64,000 nucleotides of DNA from Malachius bipustulatus (GCA_910589415.1 OU342633.1:56228404-56292403), one strand, 5' to 3'. Shown: positions 12,901 to 23,206, counted from the stretch's first letter. Numbers and translations are program-made. The notes: a model not told the origin generated them from the sequence alone.

Positions 12901-13101
12901 TTCCACATTGGAACCCAAAATCGATAAATTTGCACCAGTATCCAATAAACCCAAATATTGTCTATCTTCAATAACTATAGGTATATAAGGCCTATTATCA
13001 TGTAACTTTTTCTTAAACATCGGACAAATATCAGTATCACCCCTATCCAAATCTACACTCATCAACTTATTATTACAGTGGTTAGGTTCATTACCTACCA
13101 C
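9940..13101 (-). CDS. pol: Element A Pol polyprotein (PR-RT-RNaseH-IN)
   Basis: This 1053-residue frame encodes the enzymes of a Ty3/gypsy element: aspartic protease, reverse transcriptase, RNase H and integrase. Visible motifs are the protease site DTGA at residues 54-57; RT from about 210 with FDGRGLN, MPFGLCNA and active site YLDD at 362-365; RNase H with TDAS (513-516), E555 and D580; integrase zinc site H701-X6-H708-X29-C738-X2-C741; and catalytic D771, D831 and E867, a DD35E spacing. The listed start is a GTG and probably not a true initiator. The -1 frame is open back to the slippery site at 13215-13221, so Pol is most likely made as a Gag-Pol fusion. No stop or missing catalytic residue was seen. 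Confidence 0.96.
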   Translation of the reverse strand: MVGNEPNHCNNKLMSVDLDRGDTDICPMFKKKLHDNRPYIPIVIEDRQYLGLLDTGANLSILGSNVEILWEGNDTFVKDLDGTNVTIADGSSQELLGFVTFPVSFENKVIDLRFAVVPSISHSIILGADFCRLSNINLNFKNRSYQVGQIEASTSSKADSNTFLAELSSDQGKVLSEVITKFETLSSTAPGRTNIISHFIDTGEARPVKQRQYPLSPMLNKILHKEIDAMLESGVIEKSMSAWASPILMVPKSEPGTYRLCFDGRGLNQVTVKDSYPLPLIDNILNKVGGKKYLSSIDITKAFWNIPLEETSKQKTAFQVQGRGLFQFVVMPFGLCNAAQTQQRLMDRLFMDPKFEDKVFVYLDDIVCVSEDFDEHVRLLNEVFEILFSAGLKVNIPKCQFCRDSLTFLGYIVDRNGLRTDPDKVKAIAEMPSPRNTTEVRRIMGVLQWYRKFIKDFSTISEPITSIIKGRIKNAPIVWTETAESALCNLKERLISNPILVSPDFDRPFFIQTDASDVGIGAVLYQLRDGFEHPIAYASRKLSKAETKYMATEKECLAVIFGIEKFRGYVEGAEFTVVTDHASLQWLYRIKDPMGRIARWTVRLSCFKFKIVHRPGKDMVVPDLLSRQIASVEVQNLIPDQWYADMINKIQCDPQKYPNFLVQGSAIYKHIKNNHDIETNQSNWKLVVPTENRKEILEQCHDSPTAAHLGVHKTLARILERYYWPGIRETVRRYVSSCTTCGAHKSTNKLPAGAYGKKRSVDFPFQMISLDLMGPFPRSKSGNTQLLVVTDAFSRFVLVQPLSKATASKVAKFLENQVFLIYGVPQIVVCDNGVQFTSKEFKALMKKYHVQRVWYNARYHPQVNPTERVNKVLGSAISSYVKEDHRTWDEHLHEIAQAIRTAEHEATGFTPAFLIFGRNVPVDGQYYGDVGLNSYDPVQISDKLKWQSEISKVPKLYPQIQARVQKAYDKNSSRYNLRRRDIRYQVGDKVWKKKFVLSDKVTGFAKKLAPKYVPALVTKVKGSGLVVELSNESGKNLGEFHIQDLKPFVSIDD

Positions 13102-13121
13102 TGCCTTATCAATAACTTCAA

Positions 13122-14705
13122 CTACTTCGGAATTTTTGGGACTGCGCCTGTCTCCATAGTAGGCTGTTTTCGGGAGTTTGGAACGGTTGTCCCTCGCCGC
13201 TCGCCCCCTAAATCGTTTTTTGAAACTGTGGTAGAATTTGCATTCTCACCACACCTAGGACAGGATCGTTTAGAAACGTCCTTTAGACCACAACCAAAAC
13301 AGAAAAACTTTCTGGGCTGTGTACATTCCATAAATGAATGACCAGCACCATCACAATTCCAACACACCCAACGAGATTTAGATGACAAAAAATCTTCTTT
13401 AGGAGTTTTCGACTCCTTTTTCTTGGGTGACTCTGTTACTTCAATCACCTGTTCAGGTTTACGGTAAACCTTTTTGTTTACTGCCCAACTATTTGGTGTC
13501 GAATTGACAGCTATCTGTCTACAAAAATATTCCAACTGCTCAAACGACTCTATCTGCAAAAGACATAATTTACTATTCAAATCTGGAGATAAATTTCTCC
13601 TTACGATCTTGATTTGTTCTGCAGTGGACAACGGTACCAAAAGATGAGAAAACTTCATCCTAATCCTAGCCAAAAATGTAACCACACTTTCCCCACTAGC
13701 CTGCCTAAATGATCTAATTTCGGCTAATAAATCTTCATCGTAGTTCGGAGGGATAAACGTTGACCTCAAGCGCCATTCTAATTCGTCCCACGTCCTAACT
13801 TGATGTTTAATATTCCTAAACCAGGAAAGTGCTGGTTCTTTAAAAAGATCCACTGCGCAACTAAACACCTCATCTAAAGGAACTCCTCGAGCCTCACTCA
13901 ATTCCTTGACACGTTCTAAAAATTTCACAACCTCGCAACCTTGTTCTTTCCCAGAAAACGTCAAATTCCACTTATGAACGGGAGTAGATACCTTATTCCT
14001 AACACTAACTTGATTTACCCTTAAATTCTGCGGAATATTTGAACAATCTGGTACTGAGAAAGGATTCGGACTATATAAGTTATCCCTAGGCAGCTTATCA
14101 TTATAACTACCTGGCTCGGAAACTGTCAAAAAACTAAAATCTCCAATAAAATCGTCTCTAAAAGGGTTCGTTGCTGAAAGCAATTGTGAACTAGTACTCG
14201 TATTGGTTGAAATCGTTTCTACGATAGGGCTGCTGTCTACAGTCCACCAAGAATCAACTGGACTAGAGCTTCCAGCTGGCAACAATGGCAACGATGTGTT
14301 AACCTCAGAAAACTTCTTACTTAAATTCTCAAAGTCATGACGTATTTGATCTTTTGAAACGACCTCACTAGCACTACAGTCATTTAATCGCCCTATTCTC
14401 AGCTTCAAATGAACTATCCTAGACAATAATCTACTATATAATGGAAAATTTTCCCCAATTGATTTAATTTTCCCTAACGACACTTCAATGTTCTTGAGAG
14501 TTTGCCTACATGCCTCTGAATCTTCGTCAAAATCTAACGGTGAAACTGTTGGTACTACTACTTCTGATCTCATTAACCTACTTAATTGGGTCCTACGCAT
14601 GTTATTGTCCCATAAGGGCTCCTCGTTTCTCAACAAGATCTCATACTTAATCTCCTCAACTCTCAAATGAGCTACTTCAAAGCTAGTCCCTAACTCTGAA
14701 CTCAT
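13122..14705 (-). CDS. gag: Element A Gag protein
   Basis: This 527-residue structural protein starts at a real ATG (14703-14705). The N-terminal 45 residues (VEEIKYEILLRNEEPLW) resemble the same region of element B's Gag. A low-complexity Ser/Thr-rich linker (about 140-240) follows. The capsid-like Retrotrans_gag domain spans about 243-400, with FLERVKELSEARGVPLDEV and PALSWFRN. The nucleic-acid-binding part has a CCHC knuckle C448-X2-C451-X4-H456-X4-C461 and a second four-cysteine site C469-X2-C472-X9-C482-X2-C485. The last 30 codons overlap the pol frame. It should assemble the cytoplasmic particle in which reverse transcription takes place. Confidence 0.95.
   Translation of the reverse strand: MSSELGTSFEVAHLRVEEIKYEILLRNEEPLWDNNMRRTQLSRLMRSEVVVPTVSPLDFDEDSEACRQTLKNIEVSLGKIKSIGENFPLYSRLLSRIVHLKLRIGRLNDCSASEVVSKDQIRHDFENLSKKFSEVNTSLPLLPAGSSSPVDSWWTVDSSPIVETISTNTSTSSQLLSATNPFRDDFIGDFSFLTVSEPGSYNDKLPRDNLYSPNPFSVPDCSNIPQNLRVNQVSVRNKVSTPVHKWNLTFSGKEQGCEVVKFLERVKELSEARGVPLDEVFSCAVDLFKEPALSWFRNIKHQVRTWDELEWRLRSTFIPPNYDEDLLAEIRSFRQASGESVVTFLARIRMKFSHLLVPLSTAEQIKIVRRNLSPDLNSKLCLLQIESFEQLEYFCRQIAVNSTPNSWAVNKKVYRKPEQVIEVTESPKKKESKTPKEDFLSSKSRWVCWNCDGAGHSFMECTQPRKFFCFGCGLKDVSKRSCPRCGENANSTTVSKNDLGGERRGTTVPNSRKQPTMETGAVPKIPK
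13215..13221 (-). promoter_or_regulatory. -1 ribosomal frameshift site A AAA AAC (element A)
   Basis: In gag frame the minus strand reads TCA AAA AAC, which fits X XXY YYZ and is the same heptamer as at the MMTV gag-pro junction. The -1 frame is open from here through the pol ORF, and the gag stop lies about 90 nt downstream. Element B has the same heptamer in the same context. A second X XXY YYZ match, C CCA AAA, is at 13134-13140, still upstream of the gag stop. Confidence 0.8.
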
Positions 14706-15022
14706 CTTGATTAATATAAAGATACACCAATACTAAATTACAAAAAACACTCAAATAGAGAAACCTTGATTTGGAACGCACAATGTATAGGTACCTTATC
14801 AATTAGTATTGCTCAAAATTACAAAAATATTAGTAGTATTATTTACCGTTGTTAATTAACCTCACTTAATATCATCAAATGTCGTTAATATAGGTACACA
14901 CTATCTTAAAAATCCAAAACATGAGTTAGCATAACCACATATAAGTACACATAAACATTAAAAAATTTCTCACAATACAATATTATCCAAAAATAAACTC
15001 CGTCCTGGTCAACGGAACCATT
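14706..15022 (-). other. Element A leader between 5' LTR and gag
   Basis: A 317-bp AT-rich untranslated leader. The PBS lies at its 5' end. No other signal could be read with confidence. Confidence 0.7.
15007..15020 (-). promoter_or_regulatory. Probable tRNA primer-binding site (element A)
   Basis: Two bases after the 5' LTR the minus strand reads TGGTTCCGTTGACC. It starts with TGG, as expected for pairing with the CCA end of a tRNA. I cannot name the tRNA without a comparison. Element B has the related CGGTGCGTGACC at the matching place. Confidence 0.65.
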
Positions 15023-16632
15023 TGCAACCCTTCCTTCGCTCGATCACAAAAAAAAATTTTAATTAATCAGGCCAAAAAGAAAACTAAAAAAAATAAGCGA
15101 AAGGAAGGTGTCTCTCCCTCTGATCCCATCCAGGTACCTTCAAATTTGTTTGTACCCAAAGTAGGACAGAGGGTGTAAAAATTAAAAAAAAATGATGATG
15201 ATGAAACTACAAATTTGTCGACATGATCGTCTAAATAAATAAAAAATTATAAGATTCAAAATTTACATAACTGACCTGCCCTACGTTGTGTCTTTTTATT
15301 ATTCAGGCCATACAGATACTTAAAATAAAACTCACATAAAAAATTTAACAATTTATTGGACTTCTCCAATTAAAAATATAAAACTTCCCAGCTAACGGTA
15401 TATTGTATTGTGAGACAAAAGAAAATTTATCTTGGATTTCTCCCTTATCATCTACATACTAGCAACATTTCTTAAAAATAGAACAATAGTAAACTACAAA
15501 AAATTGGTGATCTCTAGATCAACCAATTACCTTCATTAGGTACTTGACAAAAAAAATTCACATTCTTAACACTAACTAAATTTGGCCAATTAATTCTCCC
15601 TGATAATTAATTTAGATTAAGATTAAATACTAAATTGAACATTTCTACTCACTAGCTAAAACTAACAACATTGGGGAAGTATTTCCCAATTATTAAAATA
15701 ATAAAAATTCCCATCTTGATAAAATCAATAACGCAATCTGATGAAGTTACTTCCTCTCTTTTTAGAGAGAAATTCAATGTAAACTAAATGAAACAAAAGA
15801 ATTTACAAAGTACCTTTGAAGTTCCAATCATTTCTTGATGAAACGTGACTGCAACAGAAAGATCCAAAAGAAATGAGATAGACTGTGATGTCTACTCCCT
15901 CTCCAGTTGGCTAGGTCCGGCTTTGTCTGTAGAACGCCATTACTTCCAAAAAGAATTATGCTCTTCTACCCAGTGCTTGAAAATGGGATATTTCTCAACG
16001 GAGACCACCATCAGCACATTTTGGAAATAAAATAAACGACTAAACGATAGATCTTATTATAGATCCACCCCTAAGGAGGGACCCTGCAACGAAAACAAAT
16101 TATAAACCCCTGAAATTTAACTAATCGCCAATTTATTTTACCAAAAGAACTCCTTCGTCCTTTCAGGTTACTCGAATCTACATCTCCACACTCACATAGA
16201 TGAAATTGATTTCTCCTGATTTCGGAAATAACAAGAACATTAGTTTTTACTAAAATAGAACCAAACAAACTCCATACCTGAATTTTCCAGCAAGAACAAT
16301 ACAACACTATAGACAACAAATTGCTCCACTCACATCTTCACCTCATCATGGTTTTCGACAGAGAGAGCGACTATCCGCGTCCGACCATCTTCCCTGTCCT
16401 CGACCCCTTTGTTAATCGATCTCCCCGCGCAAGACCAGCCGTCTACTACCTCGGTCGGTCACTTCACCGAGTGGCAGTTGACAAGACTCTGACTGACAGA
16501 CTCATAACTCGATCCCGTTACTATACCTCAAACTATAGAACTTGCGGAGGGCATCAAACTAAAGAAACGCCATCTTGGAAGTCCTTGATGCGTAAATCCA
16601 TTCGGGATAACTACGGAAAAGCGCACGCTACA
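15023..16632 (-). repeat. Element A 5' LTR (1610 bp)
   Basis: Direct repeat of 6750-8359. In element orientation it starts TGTAGCGTGC at 16632 and ends GGGTTGCA at 15023. It should contain the promoter and polyadenylation signals. The flanking TCAT (16633-16636) matches the one at 6746-6749. Confidence 0.95.
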
Positions 16633-16692
16633 TCATGAAAGTAAGAAATTATTTCTGCACAATTTTTGTATGTCTACTTTGACACTATATAA

Positions 16693-16952
16693 AGGGTCGC
16701 TTGTTCAAACGTATAAATTAAAAATTTTCAGATAATAATTACTGATTTCAAATTGCAAATTTTGAAAATACGACGAATATATTTAAAGATCTTTCATTTT
16801 TTAATCAATAATAATTATTATCTAAGTCTTCTTCTTAAAGGGAGCAGAATTTATTTTCAGCATTATCAGACCATAGTTTAGATAATATACAGGGCATTTT
16901 AAAATCAGTAATTATCTGAAAATTGTTCATTTACGCTTGAACAACCGGCCCT
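16693..16952. mobile_element. 260-bp MITE with AGGGTCGCTTGTTCAA ends
   Basis: Inverted ends: agggtcgcttgttcaaacgt at the left, and acgcttgaacaaccggccct at the right. The pairing continues inward through ttttcagataat. Flanks are tataa and aagtt, so the target duplication is unclear (TAA is possible). No coding capacity. Confidence 0.75.
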
Positions 16953-16971
16953 AAGTTTATTATTATTAATT

Positions 16972-17252
16972 GAGGGGCATGGAGGTAAAACGGTTTAAGT
17001 GACAGGTAAAAAGAATGTGGCAAAATTTTATATCAAGCCTCATTTTTTCAAAAATGTACTTAAGCCACTTTGTGCTTAAGGGAAAAGTTGCAGTGAAAGG
17101 GTTCAAGTGTACTTTTTTTTGTACTTTGGAATCGTGAAATTTACTTGAATCTATTTACTTCCAAGTAGATATACTGTTTAGGTGTAGCATACCGCACTCA
17201 GATCTTTCTTTTTTTAAAAAAGCACTTGAACCGTTTTACTTCCAAGCCCCTC
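16972..17252. mobile_element. 281-bp MITE with GAGGGGC ends and AATT duplication
   Basis: The left end gaggggcatggaggtaaaac and right end ttttacttccaagcccctc are imperfect inverses over about 30 bp. The 4-bp AATT at 16968-16971 recurs at 17253-17256. AATT is itself palindromic, so the exact boundary may shift by 2 bp. Confidence 0.75.
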
Positions 17253-17256
17253 AATT

Positions 17257-18770
17257 GTGAGGGTGAGGAGTCGGCGGTCGTTTATTATTAATCCTGCATC
17301 AAACCTTCGAGTTACGCGAGAAAAAGTAGTTTTTCAGGTATAGTAGTGCCAGCAGTCGGTGAAGTACCTCCAATTACATTGCGATCGCAGGCTTCGACAG
17401 TGGAGTGGGATCGAATCGAACATCGTGCGCTTTCAGTTTAAATCAAGGCAAGGCTGACCGCGCATTTAATAATACACACAGTTAACAGAGTAGATATCGC
17501 GCGGCCGCGGCGCCGGGAGAACGGGAATACTTTTGAATTGCGTCGTATGATGGCGTCGTTTCAATTTTCTTTCTTTGAGGTCTGATTTTTATCGTTTCGG
17601 CATTTTAAATTATTCAAACTGTTTTTGTGGGACCCAAAGAACCGCGGATGGTTATACCTACCTGCCTAGTTATTCGCTTTTCCGAGCGTCGTTTCCGAGC
17701 GTAGTGAAGAGAAGTGGTCAAGATGGTGAGAGAAGAGAAGATTGGACAGAATAATAGCAAATGGTGAGCGGTCTCTGCTTTCTTTTTTAATGCTTAAAAA
17801 TTTTGAAACTTTTCATAATCATCCGCATCAGATATCTATTTGTTTATGTTTTTCGCAGCATGCTTCTCATGTTTAATTTGTTGATAAAATTCCCAATTCC
17901 AAACAAATCCCAAGTTATTTAAAATTTCACAAATGCTCAAGGTAATCCATGAACGTATAAAATGTTTCCGAAATTTTGAGAGACTAGATTTCAACCAACT
18001 TTTAATAATTTTTCATAACATAACACAGTATTATTCGTGGGAAGTCCCTCCCAGTACAGTTAGTAAGTAACCTTGAAACAGAAGCCGAGCACAAATCGCG
18101 GGGCCCGGGCGAGGAGTAATGTGACGACGACCGGAAACGGACGCGGAATGTTATTGTCCTAAACAATAATGTTCTCGAATGTTTCTCTGTGTGGATTAAA
18201 ATTAATTTCTTGGAGTGGATTAGAATTAGTTTTCTTCTTTGGAAAAAAAATGACAGAAAACTTTTTACTGAACATTTGTGAGGGATGTTAAGAACGACAT
18301 AATTATTATAAAAAAAGTTACCAACCGCTAGCCACGGCTTAATTGTTTATTTAACAAATTAGGTGCAAAATTCCATTGTTTGTGGAATATTAAAAAAAAA
18401 ATCATTTCTTTAACTACTCATGAATGTATTGACATTCGAAATACGTGGAAATTTTTAATAAAAAATGTAAGTAGGTACCTATGTAAACTTTTTTTCGAAA
18501 GTGATAACTGTAAGCTGCAGCATTTTTTTCCAACGCCCGAAAATCGGAAACAGTGTAAATTACACTAGAAGGACGCGCGGCATCATGAAAATTTAACAGT
18601 TCTGGTGGGAGACGGGAGGGGCGACCGACACAGGATAGGTACTAGAATGAATAATAATTATTCTAGTTTGATTCTGTTCCAATAATCCAATAATAATAAT
18701 TATTCTAATTCCAATGAGCAAGAAGGACACACATTCAGCAGGAATGTGATGTGTTTATAATAATACAGTC
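17257..18770. other. Non-repetitive stretch with GC-rich islands
   Basis: This is the least repeat-like part of the window. It has a GC-rich island at 17495-17520 (gcgcggccgcggcgccggga) and another at 18090-18160, both unusual here. One exon-like ORF (17723-17763) follows the first island, so a host promoter is possible. The rest is AT-rich with no ORF that could be supported. Confidence 0.4.
17723..17763 (+). CDS. Possible first coding exon of a host gene
   Basis: The sequence gtcaagATGg is a good initiation context, with A at -3 and G at +4. Thirteen codons follow, starting Met-Val-Arg-Glu-Glu-Lys. The frame then meets ATG|GTGAGC, a good splice donor, and reads into a stop just beyond it. 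About 200 bp upstream is a GC-rich island. I recognise no protein family from 13 residues, and no matching acceptor exon was found. This is a suggestion from signal layout only. Confidence 0.25.
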
Positions 18771-19606
18771 TTTTTCTTTTGGTTTTCGTCTTTTGTCAAT
18801 TGCTTTTCCAAAGTTGTCATTGTCATTTATGATTTTCTCATTTATCATACGTCAGTTTGATTTTTCAATTTAAATTCCACTTTTGTCAAATTAGATTCCT
18901 TTAATACCAAATGCTTTTCCGATGTTTATAATAATGTCACTGTACGTAAATAGGAAAAGCAATTGACATATAAAGTGAAACTGATTTGACATAAAATAAA
19001 ATTGAGAAAGACACAAGTGGATGATGGGCCTATGTAGCAAAATCATTTTCTCGAGATATTTCAGTTTAAAGTTAATAAATAATAACATACTGTGTTATCT
19101 ACATGAAAAAATAAAATAATGACAGCTTGCTATATAAATGTATGTGCGCAAATGCTTCGTTTTCCATTCCAGATACAGGGTGTTATAGGTTTACTTAAAA
19201 ACTGACGATTTATTTATTTGCTCTGAAACCGGTCGAGATGTGCAAATGAAATTTGGTGGGTTTTAAGAGGAAGTGAGATGGCACATTTTTTGACATGCAA
19301 TTTCAAAGAATGTACAGTACAACAGTGGCACGCGCATACGGGTAATGATCTCATTTTTTTTTTTTTTTTTTGAAAAAAATGGTAGGTACGCCACTGAGAT
19401 TTTTTATAGCAAACTGTCGTTATTTTTTCATGCAGAATCACCGCCTGAAGTTTGCCGCACTTATTTACAGGGTGTTAGTAAAAAGTAAAAAATAATAACA
19501 GTTTGTATTAACATATTATGTAAAAGTATGTGCGCAAATGCTTCGTTTTCATACATACGAAGTGTTGGAGGTTTTATTAAGAAATGACGACTTGCTAATA
19601 ATAATA
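18771..19606. repeat. Degenerate dispersed repeats
   Basis: 18797-18811 (gtcaattgcttttcc) recurs inverted at 18952-18966. A direct repeat holding gtatgtgcgcaaatgcttcg occurs at about 19141-19160 and 19526-19545. TACAGGGTGTT starts are at about 19175 and 19466. Part of 19220-19400 is an inverted, diverged relative of 540-680. There is a run of 18 T near 19352. No coding potential. Confidence 0.6.
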
Positions 19607-20394
19607 CAGGGTGTTTTGTAATTGAATGTAAATATTTAAGGGGGTGATTTTTGGGTCAATTTTAAGAAGAAAACTTCATAAGAACGTATGTCCTAAAAGT
19701 CTTAGCTTTTGAGATACAGGGTCGTAAAGTTTTTTAAAATAAATAATTTTTTCATAATACATATCTGTAATGCCGCTCGGGATATTTTAATGAAATTTAA
19801 TAGTAGACATCAGGTATTACTCATCAAGAGGCATTTTTTCATGTACCACATTTCGTTTTATCTCCACTAGTCACATCTTGCAGAATTTTACCTGCATATT
19901 TTTATATTTTTTTATTGTCATTTTAACGACAATCTTGTGACCATGTAGAGAAACAGATTTTATTTTTTTAGGCGAAAACCGTGCATCGGACTGAAAAAAA
20001 ATAAGTAATCAAATTTGCTTGGAAATGAATGGGGACTCCAAAAATGATTTCTATTTCAACAGAAATCAGTGGAGTACCATCAATGTCTGCTAAAATATGC
20101 CGGTAAAATTCTGCACGATCGTGCACCATCGTCACTAATGGAAATAAAATGAAACGTGGTACATGAAAAAATGCCCCTTGATGCGTAATACCTGTATACG
20201 AAATTTCATTAAAATATACAGAGCGGTATTATATAGATATTACGAAAAAATTATTTATTTTAATAGGACTTTACCACCACCCTGTATCTCAAAAGTTAAG
20301 ACTCTTAGGACATACGTTCTTATGAAGTTTTCTTCTTAAAATGGGTCCAAAAATCACCCCTTTAAATATTGACATTCAATTACATAACACCCTG
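19607..20394. mobile_element. 788-bp CAGGGTGTT foldback MITE
   Basis: The left end CAGGGTGTTTTGTAATTGAA and right end TTCAATTACATAACACCCTG are inverses, and pairing continues over much of both arms (ggggtgatttttggg against cccaaaaatcacccc). TA flanks both ends (19605-19606, 20395-20396). Its right half lies inside the segmental duplication and is also at 1-323. No ORF. Confidence 0.9.
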
Positions 20395-20441
20395 TATAAT
20401 ACAATAACATTGAACCAGAACTATAATAGAAAATGAAACTA

Positions 20442-20845
20442 TAGTCCAATAAAGTCTAAAAAGTCATACGTATCGATTAAGAATACACCTCCATTTGATA
20501 GTTCGATTTATTTTGTTTCATATACGTGGTTTTTATAGTAACCGTCCAGTTTGTCTAAACACTCCATCCCGCATAAATAAGTATACGTCAACATTGGTTT
20601 TGAATGAGAATTAAATGCACAACACAGAGGATAGAATGTCATTATGTGAATAAATTTTATGTAGTTGTCAGTGGCTCTCAAACTGACGTAAGCGGTTCAA
20701 TTCGTTGTTTGAATGATTCCTTCAATAATTTACGCTCGTTCACAACTTGACAATTAACTGTTTGACATTTTCTGGTGAAATTAAAAATATTAATTCGGAC
20801 GGTTAGTGTAACGTCACATCTGACTTTTTAAAGTTAATCCTACTA
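20442..20845 (+). mobile_element. 404-bp TA-flanked MITE, first of three copies
   Basis: Ends are TAGTCCAATAAAGTCTAAAA and its imperfect inverse finishing TTAATCCTACTA. TA is duplicated (20440-20441, 20846-20847). Copy 1 of the duplication keeps the empty site near 369 (gaaagtaataaaa), so the limits are exact. Two more copies are at 28073-28476 (minus) and 28528-28929 (plus). No coding capacity. Confidence 0.95.
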
Positions 20846-20847
20846 TA

Positions 20848-22832
20848 ATAAAAATTTAAATGGGCTCGAAACTACAACAAAATGTTGAAAATGATCTCCT
20901 TCAGACGTTTTATTTTTATTTTTATGTTTTATTTTTTTGCATAGAAATGACGCTCCATACGAAAAAAAGACAGGAAAGATTTTTTATCACAAATTGAACG
21001 AGAAATTAAAAAATGATATTTAATTTAAGAAATCTCAACGGCGTAGGTACCATTTTTTCTTTAAAAAAAATTGAGATCATTACTCGTATGCGCGTCACTG
21101 TTGAGCATAAAATTCTTAAATGCATGTCAAAAAAGGCGCAATCAATTCCTGTATTATGGAAAACGAGGCATTTGCCCATATATGTTTATATGTATAGTAA
21201 ACTTGTGACGGTTTTATTTTGTCACCTCATAATAATGGTTGCGGTGGTTATGATTTATTTTATTTATTGTAAATAAAAACAATGGGGTTATGTTATTTGT
21301 TTATATTTTGTTTATTATTTCTGATTTATTTATTTTAGTGGCTGTTATTCTGTGGTCTCTTGTCTTGTCAGTGTTATTTGTCATTGTCATTATTAATGGT
21401 GGAACTGAATGTTCTTTTTATTTTTGCAAGAGGAATCTTGATCCTGCTGACCGAGACTATCAGTTTTTTTTTCTCAAAAAGTTCGATCTATCTAATCACC
21501 CTGATTAAAAGTAGACAAATAAAAAAGAAACTAAGAGGAAAAATTCAACAAAATTAAAATTGAATTATTAAAATAAAAATCCACTCAGAGGAGAACTTTA
21601 AAACCTTTTCTGGTCGTTAATAATTATTGAAACCCAGCTTCACATTAAACTCGTAGGGAGTTTCAACGTGTGTTGGAGTAGGAGAAGCTGGATTTCGCTA
21701 GGCCGACCGTGCAGGGTACTGGTGGTACGGTCATTCTTCTTAGAAGGATAAAAATTTATTACGGCAAGAAAACTCTCCAAGGATTGTTCCTTAAACGCCC
21801 TCCTTCTACATCGGAGGTGAGTAATTGCAATTCCACTTTACTACGACACTTATTTTAGTTAACCAAAAAGGATATTGCTGGCACGCTTTGTGTCAGCCGA
21901 ACTTTCCTATAGTCTCCGACAGCAGGTTACAGATGGTCTCTTTGCAGGGTTGTTCGTCCAGGGTATATTTTTTCATCCACAGTAACTTTTCGGACGTGGT
22001 AACTGTTGATTTACTGATGTTGAAAACTGATGATTTACTTTTGCGGCACGGAGTCACCAGAGTAGAGTCTCCATCTTGTCTTTGGCACCGGCTGTCCCTG
22101 CCTGACCGAGCCCGACGTACAGTCGTTGGTGAGAGCAACCCGGCCTGCACAGGTATTTACTATTTGTCAATTACCTCCACTGCCTCAGGAGCCCCATTGG
22201 CACCGAGTCCAGGACTTCACCAAGGTTTTATTTCATATTTTAGTTACTAATAGTGTGAACCAACAGCAGCTGCTCGCGGGGTAGATTATAAGGGACTTAG
22301 CGTAGGCTAGAAATTAGTCTTTGTATTTTTTTTACCTTCGTGATATATGCCGATACGTACCTGGATGAGTCGATGTAGCTCGTTTTAAGTTATAATATAA
22401 ACTAGGCACTCCCGTGGAGCTGATTGTTTTATTACTATCTATTCTGGCCAACCTTAAACAACCCCTGTTAGGCAGAAAACCCTGCTGCCGTGTTTGCATC
22501 CGACAATAAACATCTATTTGAACCATTGTTCGCTGGCAACCGTGGTGGTAACTATTTACTTGATTTTCCTTCATCATAATTAATAATTTAATTATAATTT
22601 ATAATAAAATAACACAACAATAATAGTAAAAAAATTACAAGTAGCGCCACCCAGAGAACCAGCGGTATATATTAATCGGACTCGACAGGTGGCGTTGACA
22701 GCTAGGTGACAACTCGCCCCCTGAGCTAGCCGTTTTCGCCTAATCCACGCTCAGGCTCACGGTTCCGTGTGGCAAACTGTCATTATTTTTTCAATTTTTT
22801 TTTTTTAATTTATTATTCTTATGTGAGTCAAT
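20848..22832. other. Duplicated non-coding stretch (copy 2 of 370-3190)
   Basis: It corresponds to 370-2194 and 3045-3210 of copy 1 without the 850-bp foldback. Small indels separate the copies. A 141-codon frame at 21825-22250 is not kept in copy 1 and has no recognisable domain, so I do not call it a gene. Confidence 0.6.
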
Positions 22833-23206
22833 GGGTACGTTCACCTGACGTCAACTGTTGAATAGCAGCGCAAAACGGTTGAGTACAAGTTGTTTCAACA
22901 TGTTGGAAATAGTCTGAACGCATTGTTGACATCGAGAGATTTGTGACATGTTTCTGGATACGATTCAAGTTCATAGAAGTAATTATTAGCATTTATTTGT
23001 CGCTGATTGTATCAGGAGCATTCTTACTTGCAACTTTTACTTCCCACTTGGCGCATGTCCGCAATATACACGTTGACTGTGCTGAGCGTGAAATATTTAC
23101 GCTCACAAAAATACTCAACAGTTGAACAACGGTTGTAAGTGAGCGGTATGTCTGAACGCAAGCGCTACCTCAACAACTCAACGGTTGACGTCAGGTGAAC
23201 GTACCC
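22833..23206. mobile_element. 374-bp MITE with GGGTACGTTCACC ends, only in copy 2
   Basis: Terminal inverted repeats of about 29 bp begin GGGTACGTTCACCTGACGTC. Copy 1 has the uninterrupted site gtgagtcaatcactttt near 3205. The duplicated target is AT or a 3-bp AAT/ATT with one change, so the superfamily is uncertain; PIF/Harbinger is possible. No ORF. Confidence 0.9.

Larger units (their letters stand above)
6746..16636 (-). mobile_element. Complete Ty3/gypsy LTR retrotransposon (element A)
   Basis: The 9883-bp element (6750-16632) has 1610-bp direct LTRs, TG...CA ends and a 4-bp target duplication TCAT (6746-6749, 16633-16636). In transcription order it has: 5' LTR 15023-16632, primer-binding site, leader, gag, pol in the -1 frame, a 1.58-kb 3' region with tandem repeats, a purine tract and the 3' LTR. 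There is no env-like ORF. The domain order PR-RT-RNaseH-IN is the Ty3/gypsy order. Both ORFs are intact and the LTRs look identical, so the copy is probably young and may be competent. Confidence 0.97.

Noticed and set aside
21825..22250. 141-codon plus-strand frame in duplicate copy 2
   Set aside because: The frame is broken in copy 1 by small indels, has no motif, and an overlapping minus-strand frame looks equally good.
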